Positions 10,623 to 23,143 of a DNA stretch of 64,000 nucleotides are shown one piece after another. The stretch's first letter is position 1, and the number at the start of each line of letters is the position of its first letter. The DNA lies in NCBI GenBank assembly GCA_015178975.1, contig WHVD01000018.1:536001-600000 (forward strand), read 5' to 3'. The position numbers were made by a program, and so were the translations under genes. This stretch comes from Hysterangium stoloniferum. Its lineage: Eukaryota; Basidiomycota; Agaricomycetes; Hysterangiales; Hysterangiaceae. Below the pieces are notes generated by a model. It was not told the origin of the DNA. It saw only the letters and a program-made list of their open reading frames with translations, and made no database searches.

Positions 10623-11876
10623 CAGTGAGGGACAAAACCCTTCCAATGATTTTTAGTTGTGCAAGGATTCTTGAATAACTCAAGAACTATTGTAGATACA
10701 GACCTGAAATTTGAAGGTTGGTTAGGTCTATATGTTATCTATATGCCCTTAAAGTATTATGAAATAAGCATTAATATTTCCCACGCTATAAATAAAACAC
10801 TAATAAAATCACATTGGAAGGGTTTTGTCCCTGGTATAAAAGAAATACAAATTAAACAATCTAGTACTTGGTATAGCCTCCCTTGGCCTTCAAAACAGCC
10901 TCAACCCTTCTAGGCATACTCTCTATCAAGTTCTGACAAGTAGAGGCAGGGATCTTCTCCCACTCTGTCTGAACCCTCTCCCACAACTCATGAATACTCT
11001 TGGGTGCCACCCAGCCTCCTATTGAGGTAATACCAGAGGTGTTCAATTGGATTAAGGTCAGCAGACTGAGGTGGCCATACCATGACCACAAATCCATTGT
11101 CTTTAAACCAAATGGTGGTTTTTTTGCTCTTGTGTTTGGGGTCATTGTCTTGCTGAAAGACCACATCTCCTGTGTTCTTGCCATAATACTCCATGATTTC
11201 TTGAAGTTCATCTTCCATAATGTTAACTCTATGAACAGTCTTCACTGAAGTGGACTGTCCAGTCATATTTTGAAGGATTTTGGTCACCTCAGTGACATGT
11301 TCTGCCTTCTGAGAAGTGATTTGTTAGAGGGAATAATGAATATCTGAAGGAGAAAGCTTGCATGGATGGCCACCAGGTGCTTTGGCAAGTGATGGGCAAT
11401 GGGTATAGTGAATTCTGGATATAGTAAACAGATCTCTGCCAGTGATTGCAAAGATCTGAGAAGTAGACTTGCCCTTATTGAGCAAAATGAGAATGTGGCT
11501 AACCTGAGGAGGAGTAAGAGCTTTCATGGTGTAGAATGTTGAGTTGTGGGGATGTTGTTGAACTAGAAAGTGAACAGCTATATATATATCTAATTTTGAC
11601 AGGTCACATGATTAAACAAAACCTTATTTTCTGATAATCAATAAGGTTTTGTGTTAATCATGTGACTGGGACAAAACCCTTCCAATGTGATTTTATTATT
11701 ATTTTATTTATAGCGTGGGAAATACTAATGCTTATGTCATAATATTTTAAGGCCATATAGATAACATGTAGACCTAACCAACTACCAAATTTCAGGTCTA
11801 TATCTACAGTGGTTCTTGAGTTATTCAAGAATCTTTGCACAACTAAAAATCACTGGAAGGGTTTTGTCCCTCACTG
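10623..11876 (-). mobile_element. Tc1/mariner element, internally deleted
   Basis: 1254 bp, flanked by TA (10621-10622 and 11877-11878), with terminal inverted repeats of about 210 bp ending CAGTGAGGGACAAAACCC. On the minus strand it keeps the N-terminal helix-turn-helix part of a Tc1 transposase (11324-11527, MKALTPPQVSHILILLNKGK) and the C-terminal catalytic part (10861-11287: FQQDNDPKHKSK and ADLNPIEHLWYYL, ending GGYTKY). The stretch between them, which should carry the first catalytic Asp, is missing, and the C-terminal half is split between two frames. Not autonomous, but the ends look usable. Confidence 0.9.
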
Positions 11877-12574
11877 TATATGTAGTCAAGTAAATATTTA
11901 TACTTACAATCCAGTCAGAAAATTGACTTAGCACCCATCTAATATTCTACCTATTTGTCCTAGTAAACTCTACACCAGCATATTCCCAGAACCCACTGGT
12001 CCTCCAACCACACATAACTTACTCTTGGAAGCCCCAGGTTTCCCATGCCTTTGCATGATCCCAGACCCCAGGGGTCTCCCATATTCTCCTGTCTGAAATT
12101 GGATTCAACAATCATGCAAGAGCCCAGCACATGAGTTGAAACCAAGTCCTATCTGTTAAGTTCCAGATATCTGGGTGGAATTTCTGGTGGATATTCTGGA
12201 CACTTCCCAAAATGTGTCCATGGAGTTCCAGAGAATTAGTCTGGGAGTTTCCAGGGATTAGTCTGGAGAGTATCAGAATATTACCAGAGTACAGGATGGA
12301 CTTGGCTTCAGTTTACATATGTGCTGCACCTTCATGCACTCACTCAGGTGTCCATATTTCAGAGGGCAGATATTTGCCAGAGTGTTTACAGATACTTGAA
12401 GTTCTGGAGAGTTCTGGATGTCCAGAGTCCAGAGAGTTCCAGATATTAAGTATACAGAAAGACAGAAGGGATAAGAAACTAAGTTGAGATACAAACTAAT
12501 TTGAGATTAAAACTGAGGAGTAAGTACATGACTATGGAAGACTATATAGATGTTATCGCTATTGTACTACAAAC

Positions 12575-14664
12575 TGTTACAACCAGAAAACCTGCTGGGA
12601 CCCAGACCCTATTCTATGTGTGCCAACTCTCTGTATCATACAAACATTGCACTGGACCCACCTGGACATTCCAGACCACCCTGTTCTCAATCCATCTTTG
12701 CCTGTTTGACATCTGGTTTAGTTTACCACCACATTTCCCTATTTGTTTGACATCTGGTTTATTGTCTTATTGTACTCTTGATATGTCCTTTTGTATGTCT
12801 AAGTTAGTAGTACAGTGGCTTCCAAAACTGTCCCAGTGTTTTGGTAGTTCTCAATAAATGCTTTATAACCTACCAAATAAATTTTTTAAAATAGTAACAT
12901 TATTCTCACATATACCTTAACATACTAGCGTTGATATACCCAAATATTACATAATATAGATGGATATTGGTGTCACAGTGAATATTTAAAAATGACCAAT
13001 CATTGGGACAGTTTTGCAACCCTCTCTTTTCACACATTTCATTATATTATATTATATTCTAGAGGCCAGGAAAATTACAGGAAAATTCACATGATATCTA
13101 TTTGATGTTATAATTAATATGTGACATGAAACATCACATTTTAACTATCATTCTTATCATGAAAGCTATTTCCCCTCTCGAAAGAGAACAAGCCATCTCC
13201 CTCCTACAAAATGGACTCTCTAATAGGAATGTAGCCTCTACAACAGGTCTTAGCAAATCTACTATCAGTAGAATTGCTCAGGAGATAGAGATAGACAAAG
13301 AAAACCTGAAAGGAGGATGTCCATCCAAGCTTTCTCCTACTGACCAAAGGAGGTTCATATATCAAATCACCTCTGGCAAACTACATAATGCTGTCCAGGC
13401 CACACACTACATTAATTCCATCAATAAATATCATGTCTCACCCAAAATAGTCAGAAGGATCTTGAAACAGAATGGTTTCAAAACTGTAGTCAATGCAAAA
13501 AGACCTTTGCTCAAGGCTCAACATAGAAAGGCCAGGTTAAGCTTTGCCCTCAAGTACCAAAACTGGACTGTGGATGATCAGAAAAGGGTCTTGTGGTCTG
13601 ATGAGACCAATATCAATAATATTGGGTCAGATGGACATCAATATGTGTTGAAGAAAGCTGGAGAACCACTTTCTGATAGGAAAACCCAACTTACAGTCAA
13701 GTATGGAGGTGGAGATATCATGGTGTAGGGCTGTATGGGTTGGAATGGAGTGGGAATGCTTGCAGAGATTGAAGGAAGGATGGATTCTGCACAATATGTG
13801 GAGATCCTGGCTCAGCATTTGTCCCAGAGCATTGAAGATTTGGATATTCCAGCAGATGAGGCCATTTTCCAGCAGGATAATAACCTAAACACATATCCAA
13901 GATGGCACAAAAATGGTTTTTTGAAAATCATATTCAGGTGTTAGACTGGACAGCACAGTCTCCTGACCTCAATCCCATAGAACATCTTTGATTACACCTG
14001 AAGAAACTGCTCCAGAAATATCCTTCACCATTAAAGGGAGTTTAGGGGGTTATAGGAGAGGGTGGAAGTGGAATGGGCAAAGATTGAGCCTCAGAAGTGT
14101 CAGAAACTGATCAAAAATATGCCCAGAAGACTTGATGCTGTAATAAAGCCTAAGGGAGGCCATACAAAGTACTAGAATAACAAGATATCTGATTCAAAAA
14201 GGGTGGTTGCAAAACTGTCCCAATGATTGGTCATTTTTAAATATTCACTGTGACACCAATATTGATCTATATTATGTAATATTTGGATATATCAAAGCTA
14301 GTATGCTAAGCTATATGTGAGAATAATTTCACTATTTTAGAAAATTTATTTGGTAGGTTATAAAGCATTTATTGAGAATTACCAAAACATTGGGACAGTT
14401 TTGGAAGCCACTGTACAATAATCTACTAGTCTATATAGTCCAGTAGTTATTTGTACATACAATCCAATCAGAAATTTGACTTAGTTTCTACTTGTCTCTT
14501 GTACTTTGTGTATTCTCAGAACCCATGGGTTTCCTGTCCACTCCTGTTTGAAATTGGACAATGCAATCTCCAAAGGTGCAGCACATACATAAGCTGGAGC
14601 CATGTCCTTCCTGGAACTTCCACAGGTTTCCCCAGAGACCCACCCATGAGCCCCACACTTAACA
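12575..14664 (+). mobile_element. Solo LTR, family D, with CAAAC target duplication and a Tc1 insertion
   Basis: Starts TGTTACAACC and ends CACACTTAACA, flanked by perfect CAAAC (12570-12574 and 14665-14669). Without the Tc1 element it is about 490 bp. It carries the shared LTR block near 14576-14600. It inserted into the reversed LTR of 12154-14791 and later received the Tc1 element. Confidence 0.88.
12813..14413 (+). mobile_element. Tc1/mariner element with a nearly complete transposase gene
   Basis: 1601 bp, TA duplication (12811-12812, 14414-14415), inverted repeats of about 210 bp starting CAGTGGCTTCCAAAACTGTC. The transposase gene starts about 13126 or at the second ATG 13159 (MKAISPLEREQAISLLQNGL, helix-turn-helix). 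Catalytic motifs follow: WSDET around 13595, FQQDN around 13868 and PDLNPIEHL around 13965, then the typical tail (13990-14175). Three lesions are visible: a TAG where the family has Trp (GGGDIMV-stop-GCMGW, 13726-13728), a one-base shift near 13885, and a stop in the NPIEHLW motif. Dead, but not old. Confidence 0.93.
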
Positions 14665-14876
14665 CAAACTAGGATCACAATAAGATGGGATTAGGAATGA
14701 GGATTCCAAAATGGGAATATAATAAGGAAACAGGTGAACAATAGTTAATGGACAAATTACCAAATACAGAACAAAGGATGAGGTCTGGAAGTGTTAAGAA
14801 CTGAAAACTGACTAATGTCGGTAGGCCGACAGGGACCGATCAGAAGGACTTGGCTTCAGCTTATATGCTGCACCCT

Positions 14877-15599
14877 TGTTACGACTGTGTCGTAACCCTT
14901 TGCAAGCCGACGGCCCCCGATGGAATACCCTCGTTATACGTCTCCGACAATACAAAACCTCGGAAGCCGTCGGACCCCCGACGCTGACGTATGCTCTCCG
15001 GTCAATCAAACCCGACTACGCCTTTCTGTCTGGTTATGTTTTGATATGTCCCTTTCATCATGTTGATCCGTCTCACCTTATGTTCCACATATGTCTAACT
15101 ATATTTGTAGTCCTCGAACTATTTCCTTTTATCGTAATTTCCATTCTCGGTTATCATCGGCCTCTGAACTAATCATAAACTTCCTGTTCCTAGTCAAGCT
15201 TATTGTTAATGCCATTTTCCGCCCTCCTCCCCATTAGTACTTTCTAGACGCCTGTTACTTGTATATGTACTCGCTGTAATTGTAGTTACTAGGCAATCAG
15301 AATATCGACTCAGAATACCCTCATACGTCTGTAGCAGTCTCATACTAGAAGAATCTCCCTTCCGCCTTCGCGTGCGCTCGCCCACTCTCGGCCCCGACCC
15401 CTTGGCCTGACACTTGACTTGTCCTTCAGTTCCGATCGGTATCTTGCCGAAAAGTTCTTCTTAGGATTTAGTCTTCACCTGTCCGAAATTTAAGGACAAC
15501 CTACGGATATTTGCGAGGGCGCAGCACATAAGCTGAAGCCAAGTCCTCCCGATCAGTCCCCGTCGGCCACCGACATTAGTCAGTTTCTAGTTCTTAACA
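14877..15599 (+). repeat. 5' LTR of the Gypsy element
   Basis: 723 bp, TGTTACGACTG...TTCTTAACA. It carries the shared block GCGCAGCACATAAGCTGAAG at about 15520-15538 and should supply promoter and polyadenylation signals. Confidence 0.95.
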
Positions 15600-18500
15600 G
15601 TATATTCTGATTTTACACTCGCATTTTCCGTCTAATCATGCCTCCGAGGAAAAATGCCAAGCCTAGCGGCGAAGCAGAATCTTCCACTCTCAAGTCTCCT
15701 TTCCTGTATACAGCCTGAGCTACTCAGAGAACCCCGCTACCAGAAACCTCCGAAGAATCTCGCTTTGTGGAGATTACCGGTGATGCTGAAGAAGTAACCG
15801 AAGCAACTGACCCCGAAGCAACTGAGGAAATTAACAATCAACCAGTTTCGGAACACGAACCCGAGGATGGCGACCAACCTCAAGCTAGTGGCTCCAAGAA
15901 GTCCGCGAAAAAGAAACCGGCCCTCGACCCTGAAGAGACATGGGAATTGTTTTCAGGTACTCTGGGATCCCTTAACGAATTCCTTAAAAGCAATATCAAG
16001 GAAAAGGAACCTGGGCAAACCTGAGTCAACAAACCCGAGCCATTCACTGGCTCAAACCCGAAGAAATTGCCGACATTTCTTATGCAATGTCGATTCAACT
16101 TTCAGGACCGCCCGGCTGCATTCGCAACAGATGACCGAAAGGTAAACTTCGCACTCTCTTACCTTAAGGATTCCGCAGCAGCCTGGTTCGAACCCGCATT
16201 TTCTGGCCTCACCTCTGAAGACCCCGATTGGCTCCACGATTGGGATGCCTTTGTCGAGGAACTCGAAACCAACTTCGGCCCCTACGACCAAACCGGCAAT
16301 GCAGAAACCGTGCTTTCTAATCTCAAAATGAAAGACACTCAGCGCATCACCGATTATATCGTCCAGTTCAACAACCTCGCCGTGCGTTGCGACTGGGGCG
16401 ATTCGGCCCTCCGATACCAGTTTTACTCCGGCCTTCCGTCTCGCCTCAAAGACGAAGTTTCCAAAGGAGAGACCAGCAAGCCGAAAACCCTCCCTCTCAT
16501 GCGCCTGAAAGCCCAAAACGCAGACGCTCGATACTGGGAACGACGTTCAGAAATCAGTCGCGAAAACCCGTCGGACAGAAAATCATTGGACAACAAGAAT
16601 GCCAACAAGTCTGGTAATCAAAACACCAATAACACTGGCAACTCGACTTCTGATAAAAAGTCCGAAAACAAAGGGGCTAACGACAAAAAAGGCAAGGGCA
16701 AACAGTCAAATAAGTCTCAAGACAAAGACAAACCCAACCTAACTGGCAAACTTGGCTCTGATGGCAAGCTCCTACCACAGGAAAAGCAACGCCGAATGGA
16801 CAACAACCTTTGTTTGTTGTGTGCAGATCCCGGACACTGAGTCGCCACATGCCCAAAAGCCACAAAAGCCCGATCGGCCAATACGGCCACGACCTCACAA
16901 CCAGCCAAGCCGGCTGCCGAGTCGAAAAAAGATTAAGCAACTCTCTGGATTCCGTGCGGTTGGAGAGTTGCGTTGAATCTCCTCGCACACCGGAAAATTG
17001 TCATCTTAATGCATCCGCCTTGTATGATCCTAATTCTTTGTTCATAAATCTTACTTCGGAACCTCTCGGGAGTTTCACTTTTTGAGCTCTCATAGATTCA
17101 GGTTCAACCCATTGTTTTATAGATACAAGTTTTTCCAGAAAAAATCAGTTAAAAACCTATACAATAGATCCGATTCTGCTCCGACTCTTTGATGGTACCT
17201 CAAACTCCGCAATCTCGCAAACCTGCGAACTCCGACTTCGGTTCCCGTGTGGAACCTTTCAGACAGTTACGTTTTTTGTAACACAGTTGGACTCGAGTTG
17301 CTCCGTGGTTCTAGGACATAACTGGCTCACCCGCTATAATCCGTTGATTGATTGGGTATTGGGCAGTATCCATTTCCGAACCCCGTCGGCGCCCGATACG
17401 ACTGGTCCTTTTCCACCTGTTTCGGCAAATATGGCCTCTACAGCACCTCCGGCCCCCGTGGCAAATCCGAGCTCTCCGCCGCTCGTCTCTCTAATAAACG
17501 CCGCAGCTTTTATGAGAGCCATCAAATTGGATGGCTCCCGAGCATTTACAGTCAATCTTAAAGTTGATGAAGCCACCGGTCGCTTTGCATCCCCGGTGAC
17601 CGAACCGATTGCAGATTTAGAAGGTGTTCCTAAAAAATACCATGAATTTGCAGATGTCTTCAGTAAACAAAAAGCCGATTGACTTGCCCCTCACAGGCCT
17701 TACGATTTGAAAATTGATATTGAAGATGGTTCACATCCGCCCCTAGGCCCGGTTCCTACACTTCATGATGAACACGTCCGTGAAGTCCTCCGAAGACTCC
17801 GAAAACATGGTCTTTTTGTGAATGGTAAAAAATGTTCTTTTGATGTCGACACGGTTGAATATTTAGGCTTCATGATGGAACCCGATGGTATCCGCATGGA
17901 CGACTCTAAAATTCAAGTCATTCAAGATTGGCCGGAACCCCGAAAGGTTAAAGATATTCAGTCCTTTTTAGGCTTCGCCAATTTTTACCATCGTTTCATT
18001 CACAATTACTCGAAAATTACCGTTCCGCTCACTCGTCTTACTCGCAAAGACACCCCGTGGATTTTCTCCGAAGAATGCCGATCGGCATTTCAGGAATTGA
18101 AAAGTGCCTTTACGTCTGCCCCTATTTTGTCGCACTGGAAACCCGACGTTCAACTCATTGTGGAAACCGATGCCTCGGACTATGCGCTTGCTGTGATATT
18201 GTCCATTCTGGACACCGATGGTGAAGTACACCCAGTAGCTTTTCTGTCTCGCACATTTTCGGCGCCCGAACTCAACTATGATGTTCACGATAAGGAACTA
18301 CTTGCAATATTTGAAGCTTTCAAGACATGGCGACATTATTTGGAAGGCTCGGCCCACCCGGTAGATGTTATTACAGACCACAAAAATTTAGTTTACTTTT
18401 CAACCACAAAACTTCTCACCCGTCGACAAGCTTGATGGTCCGAATACCTCTCCGCTTTCAACATGGTAATTCGCTTCCGTCCCGGCCACCTTGGTGGAAA

Positions 18501-20646
18501 ACCCGACGCTATGACTAAACGATGGGACGTCTATCCTAAAGAGGGGAGTAGCGACTATGCCACAGTTAACCCGCATAATTTCAAGCCTATGTTTTCATCA
18601 GAACAACTGTCCGCGTCTATCCGAGCCACTTACCTCATTCATCCAGTCTTGCGAAGTGTTATCCTTATGGATACCGAAAAGTTACATCAAGACATACTAT
18701 CAGCAATTCCATTAGACCCAGTCACCAAAGCACACTTCGATAACCCGTCCAACCCCGATCAACCCCGATGGTCATTAGACTCACAAGGTTTCATTAGACT
18801 TGACAATCGTATTTATGTACCGGATTCCGACACCCTTCGGCTGCGAATCCTACAACATAAGCACGACCACCCAATCTCGGGACACTTCGGCCTCAATAAG
18901 ACCCTCTCACTCATCAGAAGAGAATATACATGGCCCGGCATCCGAGATTTCGTCAAGCACTATTGTAAATCTTGTACTACATGTCTACGCTCTAAATCAC
19001 AGCGACACAAACCATATGGCCTACTCAAACAATTACCGATACCGGAAAAACCCTGGAACTCGATTTCGATGGATTTTATTGAGCACCTACTGGCATCCGA
19101 AGGTCACACAGCAATCCTAGTTGTTGTGGATCGGCTCTCAAAGCAAAGTATTTTCATCCCAACATATGACACGATAACATCTGTACAGTTAGCTGAATTA
19201 TTCGTCACCCACGTATTCTCCAAGCATGGCGTTCCGTCGCATGTCACATCCGATTGCGGATCCGAGTTTGTCTCTCACTTCTTTAGGTCACTCGGAAAAG
19301 CACTAGACATGAAGCTACATTTCACTTCGGGCTATCACCCAGAAGGCGATGGACAAACCGAACGCATGAATCAAACTTTGGAGCAATACATCCGTGTCTA
19401 TTGCAACTATCAACAGGACAATTGGAAATCACTACTACCGCTGGCCGAATTTGCATACAACAACGCACCAAATGCCACTACTGGCATTTCGCCTTTCTTC
19501 GCAAATAAAGGTTACAACCCCAACATCGCAATCCACCTGGAACGCGATCTCGCATCTGCCCGTGCTCAAGACTTTGTTACAAACCTTGACGAGCTACATC
19601 AAGAACTTCGTAAAACTATCGCAATGGCTCAAGAACGATACCAACGGTCTGCAGATAAAAACCGACTTCCACCTCCTGATTTCAAAATCGGGGACCGAGT
19701 ATTCGTTAAAGCCGAGTTTTTCCGAACTACTAGACCTTCTAAGAAGCTCTCTGAAAAATATTTAGGTCCTTTTGAAGTTATAGCACAAGCTGGCACGCTT
19801 TCATGGACGCTTCGGCTCCCCAACAACATGCGTGCAGTGCACCCGGTATTTCATGTATCCATGTTAGAACCTTGTGTTGCTAACAGTATACCCAATCGCA
19901 TACAACCACCACCCCCACCCATGATCATCGACGGGGAACCCGAATTTGAAATATCGGAAATCCTAGACTCCAAGATCGACAATCGCAGGCGATCGTGCAA
20001 GTTACTTTATTTGGTCAAATGGACTGGCTATGAAGGTACAGATGAAGAAACTTCCTGGATTCTAGCCACTGAACTTGGCAATGCATCGGAAATTGTTTTA
20101 GTTTTCCATCAAACGTATCCGAACAAACCCGGTCCTTTAGACTCTCTTTAGTCCTCGCACAGTAACCGACGGCCTCCGGTTCTTCAAACATCAAGTCTCA
20201 CTAGTCGATGCTTTCAATTTTCAATTTTCAATTCACGTTTCAAAAAAAAAAGGATAAAATCAATTATTATTTTGCTAACTACCCAAAGTACCCTCTACTA
20301 CTTCCCCTTCCTCCTCGGCCTCCGAAGCTCTTGCTTCACCGACGGCAACCGATATTCCCTTCCCTCCAGTTTCCTCCAAGGCCCTAACCGGCTCAACTTC
20401 GTCCGAACTAGGCAGCTCGAGATACTGCTCGAGCTGCCCCCCGACCCACTGTAACATGGCCGTCTGTTCTCCAATAGCCACCCCCAGCAGTCGCATTTGC
20501 TCTTGTAGGAGCCCCTGCTGTCACAGAGACTCGTTTCACCACCAAGTGGTCTCCGAGAAGTACAACCACATAAGGCGGTTCTGTTCCTCCATCGCGTCTG
20601 TCTGGCGCTCTCCGTAGATCACACCCACGTCGGCCCCCGGGTAGGT

Positions 20647-20742
20647 ACAACCAAGTTTTTGACTCGCACACTCTTGACATGTGCGGCCCCGACCATTCGC
20701 CTGAGGATGGCAAGCTCGGTTCTGAGCAGTGCAGCGGTTACA
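20647..20742 (-). other. Zn2Cys6-type cysteine cluster encoded antisense in the Gypsy element
   Basis: One minus-strand frame reads six cysteines spaced C-X2-C-X6-C-X10-C-X2-C-X6-C (first Cys codon 20740-20742, last 20647-20649), beginning CNRCTAQNRAC and ending CASQKLGC. This matches the fungal Zn(2)-Cys(6) binuclear cluster spacing, a DNA-binding fold of fungal transcription factors. It lies about 220 bp downstream of the coiled-coil segment on the same strand. Whether both are one spliced gene is likely but not shown. Confidence 0.65.
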
Positions 20743-20960
20743 CCTAGGATCGTTTTCAGGCCCCGCCTTGGGGACTCCTTTTTGTCTCTATCACTAAAAG
20801 TCAGTAACAGCAAAAAAATATATATGCATAAATACCTTCGGGCTCGAAGGCCCCGCAGCCTCATCCTCATCTTCCTCGTCCTCTTCATCGGAGACTGATG
20901 GTGATACTGCCTTTCGCTGAGAAGAAAACATTAGTAGAGATTCGCAGTGCGGTATTTCTC

Positions 20961-21278
20961 CTAACTTACCTTCCCTTCTCGTTTCTTTCTCGCCTCCTCC
21001 TCTCGGGCCCGACTGGCCTCCTGCTGTTTTTTCCTCGCAAGATCAGCCTCCCGACGCTTGCGCATAGCTTCCACCTCCGCCCGTCTCTTCTCCTCTGCCT
21101 CGGCCACCTCAATCGCTTTCAGCTCCTCCATCTCCTTTCGTTCCTCCTCCTCGTGTGCCTTTTTCCTCGCCTCAAGTTGGCGACGACGTTCTTGTGCATT
21201 CAGCGTCCCACTCGGACCCGACACAGGAGTTACCGTCAGCCTCACAGGGATGGTCTTCGCCCCAGTGTTCATTGACAT
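20961..21278 (-). CDS. Antisense coiled-coil protein, first coding segment, inside the Gypsy element
   Basis: Open minus-strand frame of 105 codons from ATG 21276-21278 (MSMNTGAKTIPVRL). After a short Pro/Ser/Gly leader it is a long charged helix with heptad-like Glu/Lys/Arg/Ala (e.g. ERRRQLEARKKAHEEEERKE), predicted coiled coil to the end. It lies opposite the sense genes, between the chromodomain and the 3' LTR. A GTAAG donor-like site closes the frame, so the gene may be spliced onto further minus-strand coding segments, including the cysteine cluster at 20647-20742 and an acidic C-terminal stretch near 20275-20500. Agaricomycete genomes hold many unnamed proteins of this make-up; a role in regulating the element or binding DNA is inference. 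Confidence 0.7.
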   Translation of the reverse strand: MSMNTGAKTIPVRLTVTPVSGPSGTLNAQERRRQLEARKKAHEEEERKEMEELKAIEVAEAEEKRRAEVEAMRKRREADLARKKQQEASRAREEEARKKREGKVS

Positions 21279-21451
21279 TGTGTTTTGGAGGAAAGATTGA
21301 AGAGTAAAGCGCCTTGCAACCTCCCATTTCTTATATGCGAAAATTTTACCGGTCACATGACGTTCTGACACACAACCCGTAACCGACGTTGTTTTACGTA
21401 CACGATCTAGATTTTCGGCCTCCTTGGGATTTCGGCCAAATGAGGGGATAC

Positions 21452-22173
21452 TGTTATGACTGTGTCGTAACCCTTCGCAAGCCGATGGCCCCCGATGGAA
21501 TACCCTCGTTATACGTCTCCGACAATACAAAACCTCAGAAGCCATCGGACCCCGACGCTGACGTATGCTCTCCGGTCAATCAAACCTGACTACGCCTTTC
21601 TGTCTGGTTATGTTTTGATATGTCCCTTTCATCATGTTGATCCGTCTCACCTTATGTTCCACATATGTCTAACTATATTTGTAGTCCTCGAACTATTTCC
21701 TTTTATCGTAATTTCCATTCTCGGTTATCATCGGCCTCCGAACTAATCATAAACTTCCTGTTCCTAGTCAAGCTTATTGTTAATGCCGTTTTCCGCCCTC
21801 CTCCCCATTAGTACTTTCTAGATGCCTGTTACTTGTATATGTACTCGCTGTAATTGTAGTTACTAGGCAATCAGAATATCGACTCAGAATACCCTCATAC
21901 GTCTGTAGCAGTCTCATACTAGAAGAATCTCCCTTCCGCCTTCGCGTGTGCTCGCCCACTCTCGGCCCCGACCCCTTGGCCCGACACTTGACTTGTCCTT
22001 CAGTTCCGATCGGTATCTTTCCGAAAAGTTCTTCTTAGGATTTAGTCTTCGCCTGTCCGAAATTTAAGGACAACCTACGGATATTTGCAAGGGCGCAGCA
22101 CATAAGCTGAAGCCAAGTCCTCCCGATCGGTCCCCGTCGGCCACCGACATTAGTCAGTTTCTAGTTCTTAACA
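21452..22173 (+). repeat. 3' LTR of the Gypsy element
   Basis: 722 bp, nearly identical to 14877-15599. It is preceded by the purine tract AAATGAGGGGATAC. The minus-strand accessory gene starts about 170 bp upstream, so its promoter may lie in or beside this LTR. Confidence 0.95.
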
Positions 22174-22402
22174 GCCCTCACAAATATCCGTCAGGTGTCC
22201 TTAAATTTCGGACGGGAGAAGACTAGTCCTAATGAGTACCTCACAGTAAGTCACCGATTGGGACCGAAGGATAAGTCGAGTGTTGGGCCAAGGGGTTGGG
22301 GACCGAGAGTGGGAAAGCACATGTGTAGGCGGAGAGTGGGATACTTAGTATAAGACTTCTAGAGATGAATGTGGGTGTTCTGAGTTGATATTCTGATTGA
22401 CT

Positions 22403-23143
22403 GTTATGACCGTGTCGCAACCCGATGGTCCCGGAGGTTATTGCCACCTATCAACATTTCAAGTTAGCATTCAAGTCACTGCATCGGAAACTGTCAGACT
22501 CCCGACACTGATGTATGCTTTTGCGGTGATCAAACTCTGTTTATGCCCCCATCAAAATATACTCGTACTATCTGGTTAAACTCTGATACATCCCTTTTTA
22601 TTATGATGATCCGTTCTACTCTATGTTTCACATATGTCTATATATACTTGTAACCCTCAGACTATTTCCGTTTCTCGTAATCCCACTCTCCGTTATTTCA
22701 TGGCCTCTGAACTAATCGTAACCTTCCCATTCCTAGTCAAGTTTATTTGTCAATACCGTTTTCCACTCTTCTCCTAGTTAGTATTTTCTAGATGCCGAAT
22801 ACTTGTATATGAACCCGCTGTAGTTGTAGTTACTAGGTAATCAGAATATCAACTCAGAATACCCTCTTACACCTCTAGAAGTCTTATACCAAGTATTCCA
22901 CTATCTGCCTTCACATGTGCTTGCCCACTCTTGGTCCCTGACCCCTTGGCCTGACACTCGACTTATCCTTCAGTCCCAATTGGTAACTAACCGAGAGGTA
23001 CTCATTAGGACTAGTCTTCACCTGTCTGAAATTTAAGGACACCCGACGGATATTTGCGAGGGTGCAGCACATAAGCTGAAGCCAAGTCCTTCCAATTGGT
23101 CCCTGTCGGCCTACCAACATTAGTCAGTTTTCAGTTCTTAACA
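22403..23143 (+). mobile_element. Solo LTR, family A, with TTGAC target duplication
   Basis: 741 bp, TGTTATGACC...CAGTTCTTAACA, flanked by perfect TTGAC (22398-22402 and 23144-23148). It is inserted into the reversed family A LTR in opposite orientation, so the two form an imperfect inverted repeat with the flanking pieces. Confidence 0.93.

Larger units (their letters stand above)
10047..12153 (+). mobile_element. LTR, family D copy 1, interrupted by repeat N and a Tc1 element
   Basis: Starts TGTTAGGACTGGG. The LTR sequence resumes after the Tc1 element (10623-11876) with TAATTAG-like promoter/leader sequence and the shared LTR block near 12125-12145 (CAGCACATGAGTTGAAACC). It is cut on the right by the reversed LTR that starts at 12154. 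The same family as the well-delimited copy at 12575-14664. Confidence 0.6.
12154..14791 (-). mobile_element. Reversed LTR (family B/C), split by a solo LTR
   Basis: Reading on the minus strand the LTR ends CTTAACA at 12154-12160. It runs to 12574, is interrupted by the family D solo LTR, and resumes at 14670-14791, where it is cut by another reversed LTR. The shared LTR block (TTGGCTTCAG, reversed) is near 12300-12325. The two parts align with 602-800 and 2508-3095. Confidence 0.65.
14877..22173 (+). mobile_element. Full-length Ty3/Gypsy chromovirus with antisense accessory gene; broken fossil
   Basis: 7.3 kb with LTRs of 723 and 722 bp that differ at only a few sites by eye, so it is young. 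A four-base CCCT duplication (ACCCT / GCCCT over five bases) flanks it, inside the reversed family A LTR. Parts in order: gag about 15640-16930 with a Lys/Asn-rich tail and one CCHC knuckle; aspartic protease near 17080 (LIDSGSTH); reverse transcriptase and RNase H about 17700-18430 (LGFANFYHRFI, TDASDYALA); integrase about 18470-19600 with HHCC finger and DDE core (MDFIEHLL, TSDCGSEF); C-terminal chromodomain about 19940-20100 (YLVKWTGYEGTDEETSW). A purine tract precedes the 3' LTR. The coding region has several breaks and the element is not autonomous. An antisense gene fills 20275-21278. Confidence 0.95.
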
